A DNA stretch of 64,000 nucleotides from Paracoccus fistulariae (GCF_028553785.1 NZ_CP067137.1:26205-90204); one strand, 5' to 3'. Shown: positions 17,836 through 26,989, numbered from the stretch's first letter. Notes: a model not told the origin generated them from the sequence alone. Numbers and translations: made by a program.

Positions 17836-17912
17836 AATCTATTTGCGCAGCCAGCTGGAGATAAAATCAATCCGCCGCGCGCCGTAAGAAGTCCAGACTT
17901 ATATATCCAGCT

Positions 17913-19169
17913 CTAATAGCCTCGTATCATTTTAATTATCTTGCGCATGGGTGACGTAATCTTCCACGAGGTACTGGAGATAAGTTCATCACGATGCTTT
18001 TCTATGCTTAGCAGATTGCGTTCCAATTCTGCTAAGCGCTTTTTTGCCTTTTCAAACTGAGCTCTGGTAGCCACGTTCTTCTGCGCTTCTTTTGCGAGAT
18101 CGCTTTGGTATGTTGTAGATAGAACGATAATATCCTCGATGCGCTGCTCGTACTCATACTCTGTACTCTCAAAGGCTTTGCGCAATGTGTCGATTTCGCT
18201 GGCTTTCGCTTGCGCGATGCGCTCAGCCTCTTCCGCAGCTTGCTGCAGGTCGTGAATGCGGGCGGCCTGTTCGGCGTTTCGCTGCAGCTGGGCCTGTTCC
18301 GATGCCTCGGCCTTTTCCAGCTTGACCTCAAGTTCCTTCAGCTCCGTATCCGAGCGCTTTACACGGCCACGCAATGCTGCCAGATCCCGCGACATATCCT
18401 CATTCTGCCGCGCGGCGGCGAGGCCCTGGCCCAGCCGGTTGAAGGCCTGACGCATCGCCAACCAGGACGTTTGGCCCGGTTGCTGCATGACAAGTCGACG
18501 GACGCGCTCTGGTTGTTTCGACCCGTAAAGGATCACATCCAGCGCCGCGCCTCCGGTCACGACCGGGCCCAGATTCAGGCGCGGGCGGTCGCTGCCCGTC
18601 AGCACGCGGCGGGTTGCCTGATCGGCCAGCACGACATCGGGATTCACGATGACGATAACCGCGCTTTCGGACAGGCGCGGCAGAATGTCGTCATGCAGAA
18701 AGTCCAGCGCGTCGGGTTCAGGCGCCGTGCCCAGAACCAGCAGATCGATCTCTTCGGGAAGATCCGTTGCGATCTTCTTGCCGCTGAGGATCTGCGAGAA
18801 ATCGGAATAATGGCTGTCATGCTCTGCCTGCAGCGCGGGCGTCAGGGCCGGTGTTTTGTTTTCCAGCGCCAGGCAGAGCGTGCCGCCGTTCAGACGCTCG
18901 GCCGCCTGACAGAAGGCAAGATAGCCGATCCCGTCATCCAGCCCCATTTGCACGATCAGGCGTGGGCTTGCCGCCTCGGTCAACCAGAACAGGAAGGGTA
19001 TCTGGGCAAGAACCGGCGATACATCCGCATGGCGCGGACGCCAGAACGCCGCCTGTCCAAGCGTCTGCCCCTGGGGTTCCGATTCCGTGACCGAGGGCAG
19101 GTTGCTTTGCGTCGGCTGAGCAGCAACCGCTTGCGGGGCGCGATTCTCTTGCGTGGGCGAGGATTTCAT
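17913..19169 (-). CDS. Methyltransferase-like/coiled-coil protein of the polysaccharide cluster
   Basis: 418 aa. Residues ~45-230 include RLIVQMGLDDGIGYLAFCQA and EIDLLVLGTAPEPDALDFLH, which resemble a degenerate class I methyltransferase or sugar-processing fold. Residues ~255-395 are a long heptad-rich coiled coil full of Ala, Glu, Lys and Gln. The C-terminus ends SSTSWKITSPMRKIIKMI, a tail seen in many O-antigen and capsule glycosyltransferases. It may act as a scaffold or chain-length factor; this is inference. It is on the opposite strand to the wec operon. Confidence 0.55.
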   Translation of the reverse strand: MKSSPTQENRAPQAVAAQPTQSNLPSVTESEPQGQTLGQAAFWRPRHADVSPVLAQIPFLFWLTEAASPRLIVQMGLDDGIGYLAFCQAAERLNGGTLCLALENKTPALTPALQAEHDSHYSDFSQILSGKKIATDLPEEIDLLVLGTAPEPDALDFLHDDILPRLSESAVIVIVNPDVVLADQATRRVLTGSDRPRLNLGPVVTGGAALDVILYGSKQPERVRRLVMQQPGQTSWLAMRQAFNRLGQGLAAARQNEDMSRDLAALRGRVKRSDTELKELEVKLEKAEASEQAQLQRNAEQAARIHDLQQAAEEAERIAQAKASEIDTLRKAFESTEYEYEQRIEDIIVLSTTYQSDLAKEAQKNVATRAQFEKAKKRLAELERNLLSIEKHRDELISSTSWKITSPMRKIIKMIRGY

Positions 19170-19264
19170 GGGCGCTTTTATCCGGATGGATTGGAGGTTG
19201 AGGACGGCTTATACGAAGATAGGTGCTTCGTGAACCACTAACCTATAGCGTGTGCCATCAACAA

Positions 19265-19903
19265 TCAGGTGTGGCGTTTTTCGGGTTCGACTTGATAATA
19301 GGTTTCGTTCGTTCCGTGCAGCGACCCCTGAAAGAACTGCCGGATCAGCAATCCGGTTTTCCTTGAATCGATATGGCGGGGCTCGACCCGGAATTCTGCC
19401 ATGCGGCCGATCATTTTACGGGGGCGCAGGAATTCCTCGATCTGATGATAAAGCGGCCGCACGCCGTAATCGTCAAAAAGAACCCGCACCGGCTTTTCTG
19501 CCCGCAGCAGCACCGTCGCAAAGCAGGCAGTTCGGAAACGGCCGTCGATCAACACCACATCCGGATGGCGAAACCAGGTCTGGTCCCATACGCCGTTCGG
19601 GTAATCGGGAAAGCTGCGCCATGCCTCGGTGTCAAGCGGCCTGCCCCAGGGTCCAGTGCGGCCGATATCGGCGTGATGGACGACCACCGGCGACAGGATC
19701 TCGGGGCTACAAAGCTTTTCCCGCAGATTTCGTGCCCAATCCCGATCGCTTTCGACACTCATGATATATTTGCCGGGCATCCTTGCCGCCAATTCCGTCG
19801 ATCCGCCAGAACCATATTCAAGAATGACCGTGGCGTCAGAATAAACACGTTTCAGATGCGCGACTTCAGCATCTGGCATGAAAGGGGCGGGGTCGTCGGT
19901 CAA
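19265..19903 (-). CDS. Class I SAM-dependent methyltransferase-like protein
   Basis: 212 aa. The N-terminal half carries VILEYGSGGSTELAARM, a glycine-rich motif I, then MSVESDRDWARNL, fitting motif II acidic residue placement. HPDVVLIDGRFRTACFAT matches the post-motif region. Proteins of this type in polysaccharide clusters are usually called hypothetical or FkbM-like. Activity is not proven by the sequence. It is transcribed toward the coiled-coil gene with a 95-base gap. Confidence 0.55.
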   Translation of the reverse strand: MTDDPAPFMPDAEVAHLKRVYSDATVILEYGSGGSTELAARMPGKYIMSVESDRDWARNLREKLCSPEILSPVVVHHADIGRTGPWGRPLDTEAWRSFPDYPNGVWDQTWFRHPDVVLIDGRFRTACFATVLLRAEKPVRVLFDDYGVRPLYHQIEEFLRPRKMIGRMAEFRVEPRHIDSRKTGLLIRQFFQGSLHGTNETYYQVEPEKRHT

Positions 19904-20076
19904 TCTTCACCTGTGTCTAGGGAACAGGCCCGGCTTTTCGAGCGGCGGTGTGTCGCATTCATTTATAACACTATCTGTCGTTTGGACAGCGCGGATTGAT
20001 ATTCGCCACCAATCAGAGCATTTAGGGCAAAGCCCACAACCTCTTCGCGAGGTGAAAAGATATCAGGCATGGAACG

Positions 20077-21660
20077 ATGAGCAAAGAACCCGCAGCCGGA
20101 ACCTCCGCGCAAGGCGCCGCCCTGTTTCGCGCGGCTGAAGTCATGAGTATCGCGGGACGCGCCGCGTCGCGTCGGGTGTTGCTGCAAGAAGCTGTCACGC
20201 GATCAGCCGATACCGGGGCAGCGCGGCCCTGGCATGAGCGGGCGGCAGCGCGGAAGGATCGCGCATATATCCGCGATCTCTGTCTTGCGCTGACGCAAGA
20301 TGGGTTCGGCACGGATTTGCCGACATGGCTGGGTTTGGCGCCGCAGGAGGCCGATCAGGATCTTCGCTACGGCGCCAAGGAATTGCGCGCGCGGTTGGAG
20401 AAGCTGAAGGTCGGGCGGCAATCGGATCGCAGCGGACCCCTGTGCTACGTGCTGCATATGAGCCTGCCCGATAATGGCAGCGGCTATTCGGTGCGCTCGC
20501 ATCATCTGATAGCCGCGATGCGGAAAAACGGTCTGGATCCCTATTGCGTGACCAGGCTGGGATTTCCCGGCGATACCGGGCAGCCTGGTGACGTGGCGAT
20601 GCAAGCGGTTGATGGGATAGACTATCATCGCATCCTGCAGCCCGGAAAACGGGACTTTCGCAATATGCGATATGTGACAGATGCGGCCATTGCCCTGGTC
20701 GAGAAGCTGGCACCGCATCAGCCTTATGCGATCATGGCTGCGTCCAATCACGAAAATGCGGCGCCTGCCTTGCTGGCGGCACGCTATATGGGCGTGCCCT
20801 TCATCTACGATATGCGCGGTTTCTGGGAGTTGTCGACGCTGGCCGCCGATCCCGAGCGCGCGAAGACCCCGCAATTCGCGACTGCCGTCGAAATGGAGGC
20901 CGAGATTGCGCGGCAAGCAGATCTTGTCTTCACGCTGACCGAGGCGATGAAGGGCGAATTACGCAGGCGACAGGTCGGCAATCCGAATATCCATATTCTG
21001 CCCAACGCGGCCGACCCCGAGGTTTTCAGGGCGGCCCCGCGCAATGCGGCATTGGCGAGGAAAGTTGGGATCTCGGATGACACCGCGGTGATCGGCTATG
21101 TCGGATCGTTTACCGGCTATGAAGGTCTGGATGACCTTACCCGGGCCTGCGTGTTGTTGCACCAGCAGGGATATGATTTCAGGCTGCTTCTGATCGGATC
21201 AGAGCCTGCGCATCTCAGGGATGCCATATGCCCGGAACTGCGACAGATCGCGGCCGCCGGCGGGATCACGGACAAGCTGATCATGCCCGGGCGCGTGCCG
21301 GTGCAAGAGGTGAAGGATTGGTATTCGCTGATCGATATCGTGCCGATCCCGCGCAAGGATATGGCGGTTGCCGAATTGGTGTCGCCCCTGAAACCGCTTG
21401 AGGCCATGGCGATGGAAAAGGCCGTCGTCGTGACCGATCTGGCGGCGCTGAAGGAAATCGTGACCCATGACGAGACCGGAATCGTGGTGCCGCGCAGCGA
21501 TGTCGGGGCGCTTGCAGCGGCGCTTGGCCGGTTGATCGAGGATCCGGCGGCCCGCGCCTCGCTAGGCAAGCGCGCGCGGCAGCGTATCATCGATGCACGA
21601 AATTGGGATGCGGTTGTCCGGAATTTCCGTGATATCCTTCGGCAGAACCTGCCGGGATAG
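20077..21660 (+). CDS. Glycosyltransferase family 4
   Basis: 527 aa. An N-terminal extension of ~120 residues is followed by a GT-B fold. LHMSLPDNGSGYSVRSHHL begins the acceptor domain, VIGYVGSFTGYEGLDDL begins the donor domain, and the GT4 E-x7-E motif appears in LVSPLKPLEAMAMEKAVVV. It is cytoplasmic or peripheral to the inner membrane and transfers a hexose or hexuronic acid to a growing polymer. It is divergent from the methyltransferase-like gene across a 170-base gap. Confidence 0.88.
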   Translation: MSKEPAAGTSAQGAALFRAAEVMSIAGRAASRRVLLQEAVTRSADTGAARPWHERAAARKDRAYIRDLCLALTQDGFGTDLPTWLGLAPQEADQDLRYGAKELRARLEKLKVGRQSDRSGPLCYVLHMSLPDNGSGYSVRSHHLIAAMRKNGLDPYCVTRLGFPGDTGQPGDVAMQAVDGIDYHRILQPGKRDFRNMRYVTDAAIALVEKLAPHQPYAIMAASNHENAAPALLAARYMGVPFIYDMRGFWELSTLAADPERAKTPQFATAVEMEAEIARQADLVFTLTEAMKGELRRRQVGNPNIHILPNAADPEVFRAAPRNAALARKVGISDDTAVIGYVGSFTGYEGLDDLTRACVLLHQQGYDFRLLLIGSEPAHLRDAICPELRQIAAAGGITDKLIMPGRVPVQEVKDWYSLIDIVPIPRKDMAVAELVSPLKPLEAMAMEKAVVVTDLAALKEIVTHDETGIVVPRSDVGALAAALGRLIEDPAARASLGKRARQRIIDARNWDAVVRNFRDILRQNLPG

Positions 21661-21710
21661 CGGCACCGTATCGCTGTCTGCCGACTTCCCAAACACGGCA
21701 CAAGGTTGTA

Positions 21711-21735
21711 TTCAACAATCGAAAGGATTGTTGAA
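21711..21735 (+). promoter_or_regulatory. 10-bp perfect hairpin over the ribosome binding site of the next gene
   Basis: TTCAACAATC (21711-21720), loop GAAAG, then GATTGTTGAA (21726-21735), one base before the ATG at 21737. The GAAAGG ribosome binding site lies in the loop and first pair. It could hide or display the start site in the RNA or be a DNA operator for the gene product. Confidence 0.55.
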
Positions 21736-21736
21736 C

Positions 21737-22753
21737 ATGGCTGCTATCGCCCATCACAGCCCGCTGTCCCATGCTGCCTATCACGATCTGCTGCGGTCGT
21801 TGCGCGATGAGGCGATCGGGGATTTGCGGGGGACGCCGACGCGGGTCAGCCGCAATGGGCGCGCCTATTGGTATGACAGCTTTCGCGTCGGATCCGAGGT
21901 GCGCAAGCGCTATATCGGAGAGGATAGCCCGGAACTGGCCGCGCGCATGGCGCAGGCGCAGGACGCGCGGGCCCCGGCCGAAGAGCGCCGCAAGGAACGG
22001 GCGCGGCTGGTGCGCCTGCTGCGGGCCGAGGGGTTTCTGGGCCTGGATCCGACCACGGGCAGCCTGATGGCCGCGCTGGCCGGGGCGGGGGTCTTTCGTC
22101 TGGGCGGGACGGTGGTGGGCACGCATGCCTTTCGACTGTACGAGGGCGAGTTGAACCTGAGGCTGGGCTTTGACCAGACCGCGCAGACCGACGATCTGGA
22201 TATCGCCAGTTTCGAGCGTCTGTCGCTGGCGCTGGAGGATGTGGCCGCGCCGCCGGTGCAGCAGGTCCTGGCCGATTTCGACTTTGCGCCCGCACCCAGC
22301 CTGCAGCCCGGCAAGGCCTGGCGCTGGCGGCAGACGGCGGGTCACGCGCTGGTCGAGTTCCTGACCCCGGCTTTCGGTGAAGAGGGTTTGCGCGATCTGC
22401 CGGCCCTTGGGGTGCAGGCGCAGGCGCTGCGGCATCTGAACTATCTGATCGCCGATCCGATCCCCGCCGCCATCCCCTATCGCAGCGGCGTGCTGGTGCA
22501 GGTGCCGCGCCCCGAACGCTTTGCTATTCACAAGCTGATCGTGGCCGCGCGGCGGCGGGACGAGGACCGGCTGAAATCCGAAAAGGACCGTCAGCAGGCT
22601 GCCTTTCTGATCGCCGCGCTGGCGCAGGACCGGCCCGAGGATCTGGCCGAGGCTTTTGAGGATGCCCGCGCGCGTGGCCCGCGCTGGCGTGCCCGGATCG
22701 AGGACAGCCTGTCGCGGATGCCCGACAGCGCGGCGCTGCTGGCCGGGCTGTAG
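21737..22753 (+). CDS. Nucleotidyltransferase-fold protein (GSU2403 family-like)
   Basis: 338 aa from the ATG at 21737, chosen over an upstream start inside the previous gene. RGTPTRVSRNGRAYWYDSFR and YIGEDSPEL occupy the N-terminus. FRLGGTVVGTHAFRLYEGE (~115-135) and TDDLDIASFERL give the Gly-x-x-Ala and Asp-x-Asp patterns of a minimal nucleotidyltransferase. The rest, with FAIHKLIVAARRR, resembles AbiEii-like and GSU2403-type proteins of unknown target. A toxin-like role is possible but not shown, and no antitoxin-like partner is adjacent. Confidence 0.6.
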   Translation: MAAIAHHSPLSHAAYHDLLRSLRDEAIGDLRGTPTRVSRNGRAYWYDSFRVGSEVRKRYIGEDSPELAARMAQAQDARAPAEERRKERARLVRLLRAEGFLGLDPTTGSLMAALAGAGVFRLGGTVVGTHAFRLYEGELNLRLGFDQTAQTDDLDIASFERLSLALEDVAAPPVQQVLADFDFAPAPSLQPGKAWRWRQTAGHALVEFLTPAFGEEGLRDLPALGVQAQALRHLNYLIADPIPAAIPYRSGVLVQVPRPERFAIHKLIVAARRRDEDRLKSEKDRQQAAFLIAALAQDRPEDLAEAFEDARARGPRWRARIEDSLSRMPDSAALLAGL

Positions 22754-22757
22754 GATC

Positions 22758-23864
22758 TCAGGCCGGGCGCTTGAGGCTTTCGCGGGCCAGCGCGGCGATC
22801 AGGTCGGTACGGGTGACGATGCCGGTCAATCGGCCCTGTTCCAGCACCGGCACCGCGTCGCAGGCGCCATCCGCCATCATGGTCAAGAGCGATGCGACCT
22901 TTGCCTGCGGCGCCGTGGTGGGCACGTCGCGGGACATGATCCCCTGCGCATCGCGGCCATACGGCAGATGATCGGGGTCGCTGCGGATCAGATGCAGCTG
23001 GAAGATAATGCCCAGAAAGCGATCCTCGGGGTCCACCACCGGCAAGGAGGTAAAGCCGTGCTGGCGAAACTCTCGGGCGATCTGATCCAGCGGCGTCTCG
23101 GGGCCAACCGTCACCAGATCGCGGGACATGATCTCGCCCACGGTCAGCGGCCCGGTCCGGTGGCCTGCGGCCTGCATCTCGGCCGCGCCGATCAGGCGGG
23201 CCAGATCCTCGACCCCCAGGTTCAGCGACTGGCGGTATTGGGCCAGGATCTGGGTCAGTTCCTCTTCGCTGAGGCCAAGCCGTTCGGTCGGCACGTGATC
23301 ATCGGTGCCATGCGGGTTCTGGTCGGTGAACTGGCGGAAGGGATAGTGGCGGCCCGTCAGCCGGGCATAGATCACCGCGACGCTGACCAGAATCGCGGTT
23401 CCGAAACCCACCGGCGACAGCGCGAACCAGAAGCCCAGATCGCGGATCGCATCGGGCGACAGCGCGGCGGTCATGGCCACGGCGCCGCCCGGCGGATGCA
23501 GCGCGCGCATCAGGATCATGGCGGTGATCGCCAGCCCGACCGCCAGCACCAGCCGCAGCGTCGGATCGGCAATGGTCAGGCAGACCGCCACCGCCACCAG
23601 CGCCGAAACAAGATTGCCGATAATGGCTGACCATGGCTGGGCCAGCGGGCTGCTGGGCACGGCAAAGATCAGCACGGCCGTCGCCCCGAAGGGCGCGATC
23701 AGGTAAAGGCCAAAATGGGTGTCGCCGGGCAAAAGCAGCAGGAACAGGCTGACCGCCGCCAGACCGGTCAGGGCGCCAAACCCTGCGCGGCAGGCCTCGA
23801 AAAGGGGGGCGTTCGGGATGGCCGGGCCAAGCGCGCGCAGCGCACGGGTCAGATATGGATGCAT
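22758..23864 (-). CDS. HPP-family membrane protein with C-terminal CBS domain pair
   Basis: 368 aa. The first ~170 residues have five hydrophobic segments and the eponymous ALHPPGGAVAMTAAL. Residues ~240-365 hold two CBS motifs, GEIMSRDLVTVGPETPLDQI and GIMSRDVPTTAPQAKV. HPP proteins are linked to nitrite or anion transport, and CBS domains sense adenylate nucleotides. It is convergent with the nucleotidyltransferase-fold gene, 4 bases apart. Confidence 0.9.
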   Translation of the reverse strand: MHPYLTRALRALGPAIPNAPLFEACRAGFGALTGLAAVSLFLLLLPGDTHFGLYLIAPFGATAVLIFAVPSSPLAQPWSAIIGNLVSALVAVAVCLTIADPTLRLVLAVGLAITAMILMRALHPPGGAVAMTAALSPDAIRDLGFWFALSPVGFGTAILVSVAVIYARLTGRHYPFRQFTDQNPHGTDDHVPTERLGLSEEELTQILAQYRQSLNLGVEDLARLIGAAEMQAAGHRTGPLTVGEIMSRDLVTVGPETPLDQIAREFRQHGFTSLPVVDPEDRFLGIIFQLHLIRSDPDHLPYGRDAQGIMSRDVPTTAPQAKVASLLTMMADGACDAVPVLEQGRLTGIVTRTDLIAALARESLKRPA

Positions 23865-23903
23865 GGTGATGTCTTCTTGGGCCCGGAACTGGGCAGGGGC
23901 TGG

Positions 23904-24260
23904 CTAGCGCGATGGCGGGCGACTGGCAAGCCGGTCCGGGGACAGCTGTGGGCCGCCGCCCAGCTCCTGGCCGAACCATGTCAGGAAATCCTGAATTTCT
24001 GCCTCATTCCGTCGGCAATAGGACCATTTCAGGTGCTTTTCGACGGTAATGAACCGGGCCTGTTTCAAAAGCTCCAGATGCCGGCTTGCCGTCGGCTGTG
24101 CGACGCCAAGCGCCTGCGCAATCAGCGTCATGCAAACGCCAAACTGCACCGGATCGGCGGACCATTGATCGCTGGAATGGATTTCCGGTTCCGCCAGCAG
24201 GCGCAGGATGGTCAGCCGGGGCTGACTGGCCACGGCCTTGATTTGGGTTGATCTGTCCAT
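23904..24260 (-). CDS. ArsR-family transcriptional regulator
   Basis: 118 aa. The winged-helix pattern is clear: ASQPRLTILRLLAEPEIH, then TLIAQALGVAQPTASRHLEL and KQARFITVEKHLKWSYC. No CVC metal-binding pair on helix 3, so a metal sensor is unlikely. It is divergent from the hydrolase gene, and a 20-bp palindromic site lies between them, so it probably represses that gene and itself. Confidence 0.85.
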   Translation of the reverse strand: MDRSTQIKAVASQPRLTILRLLAEPEIHSSDQWSADPVQFGVCMTLIAQALGVAQPTASRHLELLKQARFITVEKHLKWSYCRRNEAEIQDFLTWFGQELGGGPQLSPDRLASRPPSR

Positions 24261-24270
24261 GCATTACATC

Positions 24271-24290
24271 ATATCGTTATTTAGCTATAT
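24271..24290. promoter_or_regulatory. Imperfect palindrome in the arsR/hydrolase intergenic region
   Basis: ATATCGTTATTTAGCTATAT matches its own inverse at 14 of 20 positions with perfect ATAT ends, in an AT-rich patch only 10 bases from the regulator's start. This is the placement expected of an ArsR operator, though no measured site is known to me. Confidence 0.5.
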
Positions 24291-24309
24291 GACAATATGG
24301 AATCGCCTG

Positions 24310-25146
24310 ATGCTGGATCTTCCCAACATGTCGATGGTCGAGGGCAGCGCCATCCGGTGGGGCAGGCTGGGCAATGGTCCGCCGCTGGTCGCGATCCACG
24401 GCACACCCTTTTCGTCGCAGGTCTGGCGCAGGATCATTCCGCAGATCGCGGATCAGCGGACGGTCTATTACTTCGATCTGCTGGGCTATGGGCAGTCCGA
24501 GATGCGGGCGGGGCAGGACGTTTCGCTGGCGGTGCAGAACCGGGTGCTGGCGGCGCTTTTTCAGGAATGGGGGCTGAGCCGGCCGGATGTTCTGGCCCAT
24601 GATTTCGGCGGCGCGACGGCGCTGCGGGGCTATTATCTGAACGGGCTGCGTTACAGGTCGCTGACGATCTTCGACGCCGTGGCGCTGGCCCCCTGGGGAT
24701 CGCCGCTGGTCCGGCATGTCCGCCAGCATGAGGCGGCCTTTGCCACCATGCCGGACTATATGCATCAGGCGATGTTGCGCGCCTATCTGCAGACGGCTGC
24801 CTATCACCCGCTGTCCGAAGAGGCGCTGGAGATCTATTCAGCGCCCTGGACCGGCCCTGTCGGGCAGCCGACCTTCTACCGTCAGATCGCGCAGATGGAT
24901 CAGGCCCATACGGATGAGGTGCAGGGGATGTATCAGCGGATGGATTGCCCGGTGACGGTCCTGTGGGGGCAAGAGGATGGCTGGATCCCCTGCGACAAGG
25001 GGCAGGCTTTGGCGGGCATGCTGTCGGCGCGGGACTGCATCCTGATCCCGAAGGCCGGCCATCTGCTGCAAGAAGACCGGCCCGAGGCCATCGTCGCCGC
25101 CCTGCTGAAACAGATCGCGCCGCAAACACGGCCCGGCTACGACTGA
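24310..25146 (+). CDS. Alpha/beta-hydrolase with Asp nucleophile (haloalkane dehalogenase/epoxide hydrolase-like)
   Basis: 278 aa from the ATG at 24310, chosen because an earlier ATG at 24289 lies in the putative operator. The oxyanion motif is HGTPFSSQVW (30-39). The nucleophile elbow reads LAHDFGGATALR with Asp98 where esterases have Ser, as in haloalkane dehalogenases and epoxide hydrolases. A late AGHLLQEDRPE supplies the catalytic His. Substrate unknown. It is divergent from and probably controlled by the ArsR protein. A scrap of a second, related gene lies at 26810-26854. Confidence 0.78.
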   Translation: MLDLPNMSMVEGSAIRWGRLGNGPPLVAIHGTPFSSQVWRRIIPQIADQRTVYYFDLLGYGQSEMRAGQDVSLAVQNRVLAALFQEWGLSRPDVLAHDFGGATALRGYYLNGLRYRSLTIFDAVALAPWGSPLVRHVRQHEAAFATMPDYMHQAMLRAYLQTAAYHPLSEEALEIYSAPWTGPVGQPTFYRQIAQMDQAHTDEVQGMYQRMDCPVTVLWGQEDGWIPCDKGQALAGMLSARDCILIPKAGHLLQEDRPEAIVAALLKQIAPQTRPGYD

Positions 25147-25206
25147 CATCGCATGCGTGGCGGCGGATCACGCGCCTGACCCAGCGGCCATCCCGTTGCG
25201 AAGGGT

Positions 25207-25845
25207 TCAGGCAGGCGGCGATAAGGACCGTGCCGGACGGCCCGGTCGTTCGAACTCTGCCCTTGCCTGTTCTACGCTTGTCCTGACGATACAGCCCCTG
25301 GCATGATCATTGATCAAGCCCATGGCCTGCATGAAGGCGAAAGTCGTTGTTGGGCCAAGGAATTTCCATCCGCGTTTCTTCAGCTCTTTGGAAATGGCCA
25401 CTGACGTTGCAGAGGTCGAAGCCGATTGCGGTTCGGCCAATTCTTCACGCGTGGGTTCAAAACTCCAGACGAAGGCGGCAAGCGATCCTTCGGCCCTGAC
25501 CAACTCGATCATGCGGCCAGCATTGTTTATCGTCGCATAGATTTTGGCCCTGTTTCGCACGATGCCGCTATCTGCCATCAGACGCGCATGATCGGCGTCG
25601 CCGAATTCGGCGATTTTTGCGTAGTCAAAGTCGGCAAAGCCAGCCCTGAAGTTCTGTCGCTTGGCCAGAATGGTGCGCCAGCTTAAACCGGATTGAAACG
25701 TCTCAAGGCAGAGTTTCTCGAAAAGGCGGGCGTCGTCGAGAACCGGAAAACCCCATTCCCTGTCGTGATAGTCAAGGAACTCGGGCGCCGCACCTGACCA
25801 GCTGCAGCGCGGTGCGCCATCGGGTCCCGTGAAGAGCTTTGGCAT
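25207..25845 (-). CDS. tag: DNA-3-methyladenine glycosylase I
   Basis: 212 aa. RCSWSG, then YHDREWGFPVLDD and LFEKLCLETFQSGLSWRTIL, are the diagnostic N-terminal motifs with the zinc Cys and His ligands of the Tag family, and GPTTTFAFMQAMGLINDH with a Cys later is the C-terminal zinc region. It removes 3-methyladenine from alkylated DNA as the first step of base-excision repair. It is followed upstream by the yciI-like and tetR genes on the same strand. Confidence 0.95.
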   Translation of the reverse strand: MPKLFTGPDGAPRCSWSGAAPEFLDYHDREWGFPVLDDARLFEKLCLETFQSGLSWRTILAKRQNFRAGFADFDYAKIAEFGDADHARLMADSGIVRNRAKIYATINNAGRMIELVRAEGSLAAFVWSFEPTREELAEPQSASTSATSVAISKELKKRGWKFLGPTTTFAFMQAMGLINDHARGCIVRTSVEQARAEFERPGRPARSLSPPA

Positions 25846-25848
25846 CTT

Positions 25849-26136
25849 TCAGGCTTTCAGCACGTCAAGCGCGGGCGTTGTCTTCTTGACGTCGACCTCC
25901 GCGATCTCGGCCAGGACGACATTATGTTCTACGAACGGATCGGCATTGATCCGCGCCTCGATCTCTTCGCGGCTCTCTCCTGTCGCCAGTATCGCGCCGC
26001 CGCCTTCCGGGGTCAGCGAGCCGACGCATTGAAAAATGCCGTCCTCGAAACCCCGGGCGATCCATGCGTTATGGGCCGGCATGAACTCTGCGGCGGCTGA
26101 TCTGTTTTCGGAGAATCGAAGATAGATGATGAACAC
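25849..26136 (-). CDS. YciI-family protein
   Basis: 95 aa. FIIYLRFSENRSAAAEFMPAH at the N-terminus and GGGAILATGESREEIEARIN with DPFVEHNVVLAEI at the C-terminus match the small alpha/beta YCII fold, which has a conserved His and Asp. The function of the family is poorly known. The stop lies 3 bases before the tag start, so the two are one operon. Confidence 0.82.
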   Translation of the reverse strand: MFIIYLRFSENRSAAAEFMPAHNAWIARGFEDGIFQCVGSLTPEGGGAILATGESREEIEARINADPFVEHNVVLAEIAEVDVKKTTPALDVLKA

Positions 26137-26141
26137 GGCGT

Positions 26142-26723
26142 CTAGCCTTTCGTTGGGGTGTGATCGGGAAGCTGGTCAAGCCACGCCTCCAGTGCAGCGA
26201 CTTCCGCCCTCAGGAATGCCTCATCCTTGAGGGCGGAGGCCATCACCGCGATGCCTTGCGAGCGGGCCAGGACATGCAACGCCAGCGCATCGGCGTCGTC
26301 CCGGTGCCCAAGCGCCCTGAACTGATCGGCAAGCCAGTCGCGAAACAGGGTGAAAATCTGGGCGGCGCGCGCCTCTGCGATGTGATCCAGTTTGGCCAGT
26401 TCGGTCGTTAGCGTCCCGACCGGGCAACCGAACGCCATGATCTTGGTCCGATTGGTGATCAGGATGCGGATGAAAGACAAAATCCGGTCTTTCGGTGCGG
26501 CGTCCGTGTCCCAGGCTTCCAGCATCGCCTGCGTGGCCGAAAGGCGACGGGTGATCACCGCCTCCAGAATCTCGTCCTTGGATTTGAAGTGATGGTAGAA
26601 ATTCCCGCGAGAGATCCCGATCGCACTCGCAATATCCGCAAAGGATGTTGCCTCGAAACCTGCCTCGTAGAAGAGGGCATCTGCCTTTTCTTCGATACGT
26701 TCGCGCGTCGCTGATCGTGACAT
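26142..26723 (-). CDS. TetR-family transcriptional regulator
   Basis: 193 aa. The N-terminal HTH reads ATSFADIASAIGISRGNFYHH followed by FKSKDEILEAVI, the standard TetR pattern. The C-terminal two-thirds form the ligand/dimer domain. It is first in the minus-strand group tetR-yciI-tag, with a 5-base gap, and is likely to autoregulate the group, perhaps in response to an alkylating or xenobiotic compound. Confidence 0.9.
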   Translation of the reverse strand: MSRSATRERIEEKADALFYEAGFEATSFADIASAIGISRGNFYHHFKSKDEILEAVITRRLSATQAMLEAWDTDAAPKDRILSFIRILITNRTKIMAFGCPVGTLTTELAKLDHIAEARAAQIFTLFRDWLADQFRALGHRDDADALALHVLARSQGIAVMASALKDEAFLRAEVAALEAWLDQLPDHTPTKG

Positions 26724-26809
26724 GAAGGCCTCTGCAGGGTCGATGCAATCAAGGTTAGGACAAATGTCCTAATCTGTCAAATATGGACTCTGAAAGCGGC
26801 CGTTAGGGC

Positions 26810-26854
26810 ATCGCGCAGGTGGAGCAGGCCCATAACGATGAGGTGCAGCGGATG
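26810..26854 (+). pseudogene. 45-bp scrap of an alpha/beta-hydrolase gene related to 24310-25146
   Basis: 40 of 45 bases match 24886-24930 of the nearby hydrolase, in the same codon phase (IAQVEQAHNDEVQRM against IAQMDQAHTDEVQGM). The similarity ends abruptly on both sides. The rest of this ~265-base gap between tetR and the oxidoreductase gene holds only a 9-bp inverted repeat (TTTCGGGTT at 26889, AACCCGAAA at 26969) and no gene. Confidence 0.55.
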
Positions 26855-26989
26855 GGCTGCCTGATGGCGTCGCTTATGTGCTAGAGCTTTTCGGGTTCAG
26901 GTTGATACATATCCGCTGCACCTGCCCAACGGCAGGCGCTCAACGCGAAGCAGGACGGCTTCAATTTCAACCCGAAACGCTTTCGCGGA

